A stretch of DNA of 10,658 bases from Methanobacterium sp. Lineage in GTDB: Archaea; Methanobacteriota; Methanobacteria; Methanobacteriales; Methanobacteriaceae. The stretch is from assembly GCA_020855015.1 (NCBI GenBank), contig JAHKLP010000088.1, forward strand, positions 1 to 10,658, written 5' to 3'. Positions 1-5,275 of this stretch are shown here, in pieces. How positions within the stretch are numbered: the stretch's first letter is position 1; every line of letters starts with the position of its first letter. The notes beneath the pieces are model-generated. The model searched no databases and was not told where the DNA came from. It saw only the letters and a list, made by a program, of their open reading frames with translations. The position numbers were made by a program, and so were the translations under genes.

Positions 1-312
1 GGAAGAAAAACCCTGAAAGGACAGCTTAAAAGTCTTATTTCTTGGAATACAAAGTTAATTAACCCCTTCGATCTTGGCCTGGCTTATCTAAACTATCTCG
101 AACCACTGGAAGTTATTGAGTGCCTGGAAAATTACTTAGAATCAACCCAGGGCAGGGTGAAATTTCTGGAAAGCTCTGTTAAGACTCAGAAAGAACTAAA
201 TGCACCCTATTATGTAATTGCACTTTTCAGTAGGCCTTTAGTAAGTCTTAAGGCCGAGATAGAATGGGTGAGAGGATTTATCGAAGAAATTAAACAAAAT
301 GAAAATCTTTAA
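1..312 (+). CDS. PadR-type transcriptional regulator, C-terminal part (5' end outside window)
   Basis: An open frame runs from the first base to a TAA at 310-312, giving 103 residues with no start in view, so this is the 3' part of a gene. The visible part has no DNA-binding domain. It reads as amphipathic helices: LGLAYLNYLEPLEVIECLEN, then a long helix, then a final helix LKAEIEWVRGFIEEI. That order resembles the C-terminal dimerisation domain of PadR (Vir_act_alpha_C), where a short helix, a long coiled helix and a last 'aEieWl..fi.ei' helix follow the winged helix. The family call rests on this pattern only. The next gene starts 12 bases later, so the two are almost certainly co-transcribed. 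The N-terminal winged helix, which would confirm the assignment, should lie just upstream of the window. Confidence 0.65.
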   Translation, partial: GRKTLKGQLKSLISWNTKLINPFDLGLAYLNYLEPLEVIECLENYLESTQGRVKFLESSVKTQKELNAPYYVIALFSRPLVSLKAEIEWVRGFIEEIKQNENL

Positions 313-324
313 AAGGTGTGAAAA

Positions 325-783
325 ATGGAAATTGTAGAGAAGAATGTTGAAAAAAGGCAGGTGGCGTACATAAACTACAAAGGATCTTATGAAGAGGTCC
401 CAGTACTAATGGGAGAAGTTGTGGGATTCATGATGGCCAAAGGACTGCAAATAATGGGCCCTCCATTTGGTGTTTACTTCAACAGCCCTGAGGAAGTTCC
501 AGTAGAAGAGCTAATTTATGAAATTGCTATGCCTTTTGCAGGAGAAGCTGAAGAAGAAGGTAGAGTAAAAATAAAAACAATTCCAGAACAAATGGTTTTA
601 TCCACAGTATATAAAGGCCCTTACAGCGAATGTGGAACAGCAATAGGGGCACTGGCTCAGCACGCCTACCAAAACGGCTATGAAATCATAGGCCCGCCAA
701 TGGAAACCTACATCTCAGACCCTAATGAAACACCTGAAGAGGACCTCTTAACAGAGATGTGCTTCCCGGTCATGAAAAAATAG
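325..783 (+). CDS. GyrI-like / AraC-type effector-binding domain protein (stand-alone)
   Basis: The 152-residue protein is a stand-alone GyrI-like (AraC effector-binding, SHS2-fold) domain with no DNA-binding part. The internal two-fold repeat of the fold is easy to see: GLQIMGPPFGVYF with EELIYEIAMPF at about residues 40-71, and GYEIIGPPMETYI with EDLLTEMCFPV at about 118-150. Each half has the conserved glutamate before the last strand (YEIAMP, TEMCFP), which in this family lines the hydrophobic ligand pocket. The ATG at 325 follows an AGGTG ribosome binding site at 314-318. The gene lies 12 bases after the PadR-like gene. It may bind or hydrolyse a hydrophobic small molecule whose level the regulator reports; that link is inferred from position. 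The protein is probably cytoplasmic, with no signal peptide or membrane segment. Confidence 0.85.
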   Translation: MEIVEKNVEKRQVAYINYKGSYEEVPVLMGEVVGFMMAKGLQIMGPPFGVYFNSPEEVPVEELIYEIAMPFAGEAEEEGRVKIKTIPEQMVLSTVYKGPYSECGTAIGALAQHAYQNGYEIIGPPMETYISDPNETPEEDLLTEMCFPVMKK

Positions 784-822
784 GTCTATTGTTTCATGTT
801 GATGGTAAAAGGAGATTTTCAA

Positions 823-852
823 ATGAACAAACATCTGAAAATAGTCATTTGA
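823..852 (+). other. Nine-codon ORF behind a strong Shine-Dalgarno sequence
   Basis: An AAAGGAG at 808-814 is followed, 8 bases later, by an ATG at 823 and only nine codons (MNKHLKIVI) before TGA. The ribosome binding site is better than those of several real genes in the window. The peptide resembles the start of a membrane or secreted protein whose remainder is absent. It could be the decayed 5' end of a lost gene, a leader peptide, or chance. Nothing downstream continues it in another frame far enough to call a frameshift. Confidence 0.2.
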
Positions 853-945
853 GGATTACCATTGAAATTGGATTTCTGTTAGATGCTAAGAATTGAACAC
901 ATAACAACATTATTAATTTCTAAAAATATATTATGGGGGATTATA

Positions 946-1356
946 ATGGGCAGAATACCAGATGAAGCAGCTCCATGTGGGGTTTTTTGTGGCGCATGTC
1001 CTTCTTATGGAAAAAGCTGTTTAGGTTGTGGTTCTGATCTTAAACAGCGAAGAAGAGGTAAATTTCGGTGTAAAATCAGAAACTGCTGCTTTGAAGATAA
1101 AAATTTAGACTTTTGTATTGAATGTACTGAATTTCCCTGCCAATTACTAGAAAAGAAGTTGAAAAATTCTCACCCTGGTGAGGCCAGATTCAAATATCGT
1201 CATGAAATATATGATAATCTTGAAAGAATTAAAGAAATCGGGGTAGAAAACTGGGTTGAAGAGCAAAGAAATAGATTCAAATGTCCAAAATGTAATGGGA
1301 GTGTCACGTGGTATGTATATAAATGTAAGGAATGTGAATTTGAATATTCTCCTTAA
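946..1356 (+). CDS. DUF3795 cysteine-rich protein
   Basis: The 136-residue protein has the DUF3795 signature near its start, APCGVFCGACPSYGKSCLGC, followed by further cysteines (C42, C47, C48, C57, C60, C65) and a C-terminal CxxC...CxxC zinc ribbon (C113, C116, C127, C130). With 15 cysteines it probably binds zinc or an iron-sulfur cluster; the family has no established function. The open frame extends up to an ATG at 883, but I chose the ATG at 946. It follows a GGGGGA ribosome binding site at 935-940, and the family signature starts about ten residues after it. The 21 residues upstream look like translated intergenic DNA and have no ribosome binding site. The AlkD-like gene starts 24 bases downstream on the same strand, so they may share a transcript. 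Confidence 0.8.
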   Translation: MGRIPDEAAPCGVFCGACPSYGKSCLGCGSDLKQRRRGKFRCKIRNCCFEDKNLDFCIECTEFPCQLLEKKLKNSHPGEARFKYRHEIYDNLERIKEIGVENWVEEQRNRFKCPKCNGSVTWYVYKCKECEFEYSP

Positions 1357-1380
1357 ATAAATGGATTAAGTGATTAAATC

Positions 1381-2073
1381 ATGCAGTATGAAGAAATCGT
1401 CAGAGAATTAGAATCATCATCAAATCCCGAAGATGTTGCAGGGATGGGCCGTTTCGGGATAAACCCCCAAAAAGTGTTTGGTGTCCGTATGCCAGTTCTA
1501 AAACAAATAGCAAGGAAAACTGGCAAAGACCATCTTTTAGCCCAAGAACTGTGGGGGGCAGGTTACCAGGAGACTATGATTCTGGCCTGTATGATCGAAG
1601 ACCCTGAAGCTGTCACAAAAGAACAGATGGATAACTGGGCTTTTGAATTTGATACATGGGCAGTCTGTGATCAGTGCTGTATGAAATTATTCCATAAAAC
1701 TCCATTTGCCTATAAGAAAGTATTTGAGTGGAGCCTTAGGGAAGAAATGTTTGTTAAAAGGGCTGCGTTTACTTTAATCGCTGTCCTGGCAGTCCATGAT
1801 AAAAAAGCTCCTGATACCAATTTTGAACAATTTTTCCCAATAATAATAAGAGAATCAACTGATAACCGTATTTACGTTAAAAAAGCAGTTAATTGGGCTT
1901 TAAGACAGATTGGGAAACGTAACCTAAATCTTAATAAAAAGGCCATTGAACTTGCTGAAGAAATTCTAAAAATTGATTCAAAAAGCGCTAAATGGATTGC
2001 TAAAGATGCCATCAGAGAGTTAAAAAGTGATAAGATACAGGCAAGATTATCAAATAAGAAAAATAGGGTTTGA
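1381..2073 (+). CDS. DNA alkylation repair protein, AlkD family
   Basis: The 230-residue protein matches AlkD-type DNA glycosylases, all-helical HEAT-like proteins that remove bulky or cationic alkylated bases such as 3-methyladenine and 7-methylguanine. The residues that shape the AlkD active site seem to be present: W93 and D97 in DTWAVCDQCC, R127 in VKRAAF, and W172 in KKAVNWALRQIGKR. In characterised AlkD the corresponding residues are two tryptophans, an aspartate and an arginine that hold the flipped-out backbone. Length is normal for the family. The ribosome binding site before the ATG at 1381 is weak (GTGAT at 1370-1374), so it may depend on translation of the DUF3795 gene ending 24 bases upstream. 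The 3' end converges on the zinc-ribbon gene with a 27-base gap. Confidence 0.88.
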   Translation: MQYEEIVRELESSSNPEDVAGMGRFGINPQKVFGVRMPVLKQIARKTGKDHLLAQELWGAGYQETMILACMIEDPEAVTKEQMDNWAFEFDTWAVCDQCCMKLFHKTPFAYKKVFEWSLREEMFVKRAAFTLIAVLAVHDKKAPDTNFEQFFPIIIRESTDNRIYVKKAVNWALRQIGKRNLNLNKKAIELAEEILKIDSKSAKWIAKDAIRELKSDKIQARLSNKKNRV

Positions 2074-2100
2074 TCTTATGAATTAGAAAAATGAAATGCC

Positions 2101-2406
2101 CTAATCATGCCCACATAAAGGTGCACCGCATTCAGGGCATTTATCATTTCTACAGGGAACTCCTCGGACTTTAGGTGTTTCATATCCACATTGTGAACAT
2201 TTGCATATCCTCGGAGGTCCTGCTCCCCTACCATGACCTTCAATGGATCCTTGAATATTATCTTCTACTTTCGGCGGTAGTTTATCAGTTAGTTCTATTG
2301 TAAATATCTCTTCTGAGCCACAGTCAGGACATTTTTCATATTTTTTTCTTGGATTTCGCCACTGGAAATCACATACACCACATTTGTATCTTTTTTTATC
2401 ACTCAT
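2101..2406 (-). CDS. Double cysteine-module protein, paralogue of the DUF134 regulator's C-terminus
   Basis: The 101-residue protein has two metal-binding modules. The first is a classic zinc ribbon, C9xxC12...C26xxC29. The second is C68-x-C70-xx-C73...C85...C90xxC93...C98, with the phrase CGYETPKVRGVPCRNDKCPE. A glycine-rich linker (GHGRGAGPP) joins them. Residues 7-101 align without gaps to residues 98-192 of the DUF134 protein at 4481-5059; by hand I count 47 identities in 95 positions, with all eleven cysteines in register. It lacks the DNA-binding half. The ATG follows a strong GGAGGT at 2413-2418, and the promoter carries the same palindrome as the DUF134 gene. It may act as a metal or redox sensor, a metal donor, or a partner that tunes the regulator; these roles are inferred. 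Function unknown. Confidence 0.85.
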   Translation of the reverse strand: MSDKKRYKCGVCDFQWRNPRKKYEKCPDCGSEEIFTIELTDKLPPKVEDNIQGSIEGHGRGAGPPRICKCSQCGYETPKVRGVPCRNDKCPECGAPLCGHD

Positions 2407-2422
2407 GTGCCGACCTCCTTTA

Positions 2423-2436
2423 TGAATATATATTCA
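2423..2436. promoter_or_regulatory. 14-bp palindromic operator, copy 1 (TGAATATATATTCA)
   Basis: This is a perfect palindrome between the TATA-like box (2446-2453) and the ribosome binding site of the double cysteine-module gene. The predicted transcription start, about 25 nt from the TATA box, falls at its downstream edge. An identical copy lies in the promoter of the DUF134 regulator at 5064-5077. The AT core is unlikely to be the TATA box itself, because transcription would then start at about the start codon and the strong Shine-Dalgarno would be lost. A repressor bound here would block RNA polymerase. Confidence 0.6.
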
Positions 2437-2445
2437 AAACTGATA

Positions 2446-2453
2446 TTTATATA
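2446..2453 (-). promoter_or_regulatory. TATA-like box of the double cysteine-module gene
   Basis: On the minus strand the sequence reads TATATAAA, about 40 bp upstream of the ATG and 9 bp upstream of the palindrome. The expected start of transcription is near 2424, leaving a leader of about 18 nt that includes the GGAGGT ribosome binding site. Confidence 0.5.
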
Positions 2454-2639
2454 CTTTGGTTATATTCGGAAAAACGATTCTACAATGATCATTTTAAAAA
2501 AGGATTACAATTTAACCTAAAAAATTAAACATCATAAAAAAAAAATTTTAATAGAGTGTAACGTGTCAAATAAGGAAAAATTGAATTCAAAATAAATTAA
2601 AAGGGAATTAGGGGATTCATAAAATATTTCATAATTTAT

Positions 2640-2720
2640 CTAATATTTTTTTACTGGATCATTTATCACTGCATAGGCAACCACAGCAATAGCTAGAACA
2701 ATTAAAACTAGTTTATACAC
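2640..2720 (-). CDS. 26-residue single-helix membrane peptide (GTG start)
   Basis: The minus-strand frame starts at GTG (2718-2720) and ends at TAG (2640-2642). It encodes 26 residues: MYKLVLIVLAIAVVAYAV, about 15 of them hydrophobic and in a row, then a polar tail INDPVKKY. This is a classic short transmembrane helix with a positive residue at each end. The start is supported by AGGATGTGAT, which matches the archaeal consensus AGGAGGTGAT at nine of ten positions and lies 3 bases before the GTG. The out-of-frame ATG two bases upstream of the GTG stops after three codons. The gene lies downstream of atwA on the same strand, after a terminator-like hairpin, so it may have its own weak promoter. 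Function unknown; too short for family assignment. Conservation in related genomes would settle whether it is real. Confidence 0.55.
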   Translation of the reverse strand: MYKLVLIVLAIAVVAYAVINDPVKKY

Positions 2721-2803
2721 ATTATCACATCCTTAAATTAGTTAATTTATTAAAACTTATTTTTCAGGTCTTTATTATCTAGAAAGAGAATAAAAAAAAT
2801 TAG

Positions 2804-2825
2804 AAAAAAGGATAATTCCTTTTTT
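2804..2825 (-). terminator. Hairpin and T tracts after atwA
   Basis: Four bases after the atwA stop codon (minus strand) lies a perfect 9-bp stem, AAAAAAGGA with TCCTTTTTT, closed by a 4-base loop. Its second arm ends in six T, and a run of eight T follows at 2792-2799. This fits an intrinsic-type, T-rich archaeal terminator for atwA, though most of the stem is A:T pairs and would be weak as RNA. Confidence 0.5.
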
Positions 2826-2829
2826 AAGG

Positions 2830-4428
2830 TTATGGTTTTTCTTTTAGCATCTTATCTTTTTCAGTAACTGTTAATTCTTCCACAACCTCACTTGGTAGTC
2901 CTGTTCTGAGGATTTTACCACCTCGCATAATGGAAGCCCGGTCACAAACATCCAGGACAAAGTCCATGTCGTGGCTGATTATAAGAAAAGTCTGATCTAG
3001 CTCTTCACGTGCTTTTCTAATGGAGTCTGTGACTTGGACCCTGGTGATAGGGTCCATGGTGCCGGTAGGTTCATCCAGGATAACAATTTTTGGTTCCTTA
3101 ATAAGAACCTGGGCCAGAGCCACCCGATGACGCTCTCCTCCACTAAGTTCATCATGATATTTATAGAGAATACTCTCCGCATAGTTTTCGTCGAATCCAA
3201 CAGCGTTTAAAACGTATAAAGCTTTCATTCTGGCAAATTCGGCGGGTAATTCCAGACTAATGGCTTCAGTTAAATTTCCCAGCACATTACGGTGGGGATA
3301 CAGGCTGTATTCCTGATGAAGAATCCCTAAGTAGGGTTTTATTCGACCACGACCAAAAATTCCCTTTTCTGTCATATCAATCCAATTATCTCCAAGTTTA
3401 ACATCGATCCTACCACTACTAGGATCGGTTAATCCGTATAAAATCCGTGATAAAGTTGTTTTCCCTGCCCCGGAGAGACCTACCACTCCATAAATCTCAC
3501 CTTCATTCACAGAAAGATCAATACCATCCACAGCTTTAATCACGCCTCTTTCAATGGAGTAATAATGTTTTTTCACATCATCCATCTTGATGATGGTTCC
3601 CCCAGTTTCAAAGGTTTCACTAATTTTTGGTTTGGGCACATGTTCCATGAAACTCTTAACAACAGTATCTGGATCGCCTTCTTCAATTATTTTACCTTTA
3701 TCCAGCCAGATCACATGGTCAGAAAGGTTTTTCATAACCTCTGGCCAGTGAGATGTAATTACCATGGTTAGTCCCTGACTTTTCACACCTTCAATCAGTG
3801 CTTGATGAATCAATTCTGCAGTGTTTGGATCAAGAGTACCAGTGGGTTCATCTGCCAGGAAGATCATGGGTTCCTTAGCCAGTTGCCGGGCCAGAACTAC
3901 CCTTTGTTTTTCCCCACCACTAAGGTCTCTGGCGATATGGGTTATTCGATGGGTCATTTGTGCTAATTCAAGTAAATCAATAGCCATATAGGTGCTTTCT
4001 TCTTCATCATGCCCCTGGATTGATTTTAGAACATTATCAATCACGGTGTCATCTTCATACAATGCAAAGGTTCTCTGCAACATTATGGAAATTCGGCGCC
4101 GGATTGCTGCGAAAATTTGACGATCAGCATTCCAGAAGTCCACTTCCATTTTTTCAAATTGCCCTCCGCATTTACAACTCTTATTATTCATTGATGGTGG
4201 TTCAACATTGAGGCATTCAGGGCATAGTGCGATATTATAAATGATCTGGCCGTTATCCGGTTTGTAATCCTTCATCCCACGCAACATATTTATAAGGACA
4301 GATTTTCCAGAACCACTTTTTCCTAGAATCCCTAAAATGGTTCCCTCTTCCACTTTGATATTCAAGTTGTCCAGTACTTTAACTTCATTGAAGGTTTTGG
4401 ATATATTTTTTATTTCTATGAAAGACAT
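2830..4428 (-). CDS. atwA: Methyl-coenzyme M reductase system, component A2 (double ABC ATPase)
   Basis: The 532-residue soluble protein has two ABC ATPase domains and no membrane segment. Domain 1 has Walker A GKSGSGKS (36-43), signature LSGGE (169-173), Walker B IFLADEP (about 189-195) and H-loop H227. Domain 2 has GLSGAGKT (317-324), LSGGE (428-432), IVILDEP (448-454) and H486. A cysteine insert in domain 1, CPEC (69-72) and CKCGG (85-89), probably binds a metal and is typical of AtwA. Component A2 is known to supply ATP for reductive activation of the nickel cofactor F430 in methyl-coenzyme M reductase, the methane-forming enzyme. All catalytic motifs look intact and length is normal. The ATG follows GGTGG at 4433-4437. 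The DUF134 regulator ends 52 bases upstream on the same strand, suggesting one transcript. A TATA-like TTTATAAAA in the gap could give atwA its own promoter. Confidence 0.92.
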   Translation of the reverse strand: MSFIEIKNISKTFNEVKVLDNLNIKVEEGTILGILGKSGSGKSVLINMLRGMKDYKPDNGQIIYNIALCPECLNVEPPSMNNKSCKCGGQFEKMEVDFWNADRQIFAAIRRRISIMLQRTFALYEDDTVIDNVLKSIQGHDEEESTYMAIDLLELAQMTHRITHIARDLSGGEKQRVVLARQLAKEPMIFLADEPTGTLDPNTAELIHQALIEGVKSQGLTMVITSHWPEVMKNLSDHVIWLDKGKIIEEGDPDTVVKSFMEHVPKPKISETFETGGTIIKMDDVKKHYYSIERGVIKAVDGIDLSVNEGEIYGVVGLSGAGKTTLSRILYGLTDPSSGRIDVKLGDNWIDMTEKGIFGRGRIKPYLGILHQEYSLYPHRNVLGNLTEAISLELPAEFARMKALYVLNAVGFDENYAESILYKYHDELSGGERHRVALAQVLIKEPKIVILDEPTGTMDPITRVQVTDSIRKAREELDQTFLIISHDMDFVLDVCDRASIMRGGKILRTGLPSEVVEELTVTEKDKMLKEKP

Positions 4429-4462
4429 TAAACCACCAATTCTTCTTAATCTAAGTAACTTC

Positions 4463-4472
4463 TTTTATAAAC
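4463..4472 (-). promoter_or_regulatory. Possible internal TATA box before atwA
   Basis: On the minus strand the 52-base gap between the DUF134 gene and atwA reads GTTTATAAAAG here. A start about 25 nt downstream (near 4441) would leave a short leader with the GGTGG ribosome binding site. It would let atwA be expressed apart from its regulator. Weak evidence: AT-rich sequence only. Confidence 0.3.
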
Positions 4473-4480
4473 TTATCAGC

Positions 4481-5059
4481 TTATTCAGCTCCACACAGGG
4501 GAGTTTCACATTCTGGGCATTTATTGTTACTGCAAGGTACTCCTTGGGTTTTAGGGGATTCATAACCACAATTAGGACATTTACAGATTATCGGGGCCCC
4601 TACCCCTAGTCCAGTCCCCCCATATGACCTTCTTTGGAGTAATAACTCTTCAGAGTCCGAATACTTTTCATCTTTAATGATATGAATATTAGTGGATTTG
4701 CAATCTGGACATTTTTTATATTCTTTACGTGGATGTTGCCATTCAAATCCGCATTCATTACATTCGTATTTAGTTTCACTGTCTTTCCCGATGATAATCA
4801 GGGTATTGCCATTTATAAGGGCATTAGCTATCTTTTTCCGTGCTGAACTTAATATGCGGTGAAATGTGGGTTGAGACACTCCCATTATCTCAGCTGACCT
4901 TTTTTGCTGAATATCAAGATAGTCTCTTAGCCTAATTGCTTCAAATTCATCAATTAATATTTCAATAGGCTCAAAATCATCAGAATCTTCTCTTTCTGGT
5001 TTAAAACATCTTATTTGGGGTTCTTGTGAAATCCTTCGGAATCTGCGGGGTCTTGCCAT
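4481..5059 (-). CDS. DUF134/UPF0251 DNA-binding protein with C-terminal double cysteine module
   Basis: The 192-residue protein starts with the UPF0251 hallmark MARPRRFRRI...CFKP and continues with a sigma-region-4-like helix-turn-helix at about residues 36-80 (DEFEAIRLRDYL, then AEIMGVSQPTFHRILSSARK). The usual family member ends near residue 100. Here a second half follows: a zinc ribbon, C100xxC103...C117xxC120, and a seven-cysteine module, C159-x-C161-xx-C164...C176...C181xxC184...C189, joined by a glycine-rich linker. The same half exists alone in the protein at 2101-2406. The DNA-binding half and the palindrome at its own promoter suggest an autoregulated, metal- or redox-sensing repressor; this is inferred. 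There is no Shine-Dalgarno, and the ATG is 4 bases from the palindrome, so the mRNA is probably leaderless or nearly so. atwA follows 52 bases downstream. Confidence 0.88.
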   Translation of the reverse strand: MARPRRFRRISQEPQIRCFKPEREDSDDFEPIEILIDEFEAIRLRDYLDIQQKRSAEIMGVSQPTFHRILSSARKKIANALINGNTLIIIGKDSETKYECNECGFEWQHPRKEYKKCPDCKSTNIHIIKDEKYSDSEELLLQRRSYGGTGLGVGAPIICKCPNCGYESPKTQGVPCSNNKCPECETPLCGAE

Positions 5060-5063
5060 GTTG

Positions 5064-5077
5064 TGAATATATATTCA
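5064..5077. promoter_or_regulatory. 14-bp palindromic operator, copy 2 (TGAATATATATTCA)
   Basis: Identical to the palindrome at 2423-2436, and at the same distance from a TATA-like box (about 7-10 bp). It ends 4 bases before the ATG of the DUF134 gene and covers the predicted transcription start near 5065. If the core were the TATA box, transcription would begin inside the gene, so the operator reading is favoured. The likeliest ligand is the DUF134 protein itself. Confidence 0.6.
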
Positions 5078-5083
5078 ATTATC

Positions 5084-5098
5084 TAATATATATTTTTT
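5084..5098 (-). promoter_or_regulatory. TATA-like box of the DUF134 regulator
   Basis: The minus strand reads AAAAAATATATATTA, centred about 32 bp upstream of the ATG. Transcription is expected to start near 5065, giving a leader of only a few bases, which agrees with the lack of a ribosome binding site. Confidence 0.45.
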
Positions 5099-5275
5099 CA
5101 TGGATTATACTTCAAATCAACAAAAGTAGAGGTATTCGTATTAAATTATTCCATTTATTTATTCTTCCATGCTTTATAGATGACTTTATAATTTTAAAAA
5201 TACATAATCTTCAATAAGATTTTAGTTGATAATTTGCAGTTGCCAAGGGTACAGTGTAATATAGAGGTGCAATTA

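Larger units (their letters stand above)
2437..2829. other. AT-rich intergenic region between atwA and the cysteine-module gene
   Basis: Apart from the TATA box (2446-2453), the 26-codon gene (2640-2720) and the terminator hairpin next to atwA (2804-2825), this stretch is very AT-rich. A run of ten A on the plus strand at 2536-2545 reads as a T10 tract on the minus strand, about 95 nt downstream of the small gene. It could end that transcript, as archaeal polymerase terminates at T-rich tracts. I see no other gene or repeat here. Confidence 0.4.

Noticed and set aside
883..945. Upstream ATG at 883 as the start of the DUF3795 protein
   Set aside because: No ribosome binding site before it, and the 21 extra residues do not look like the family; GGGGGA before the ATG at 946 fits better.
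2423..2436. The palindrome core being the TATA box rather than an operator
   Set aside because: Transcription would then start at or inside the coding sequence in both promoters, and separate TATA-like boxes lie upstream at the same spacing in both.
2997..4609. Open frames of 60-90 codons on either strand across atwA and the DUF134 gene
   Set aside because: They overlap strongly supported genes in other frames, lack ribosome binding sites and encode no recognisable domain.
5234..5275. Upstream ATG at 5234 as the start of the receiver-kinase
   Set aside because: The extra 14 residues precede the conserved receiver start, and AGAGGTG stands before the ATG at 5276.
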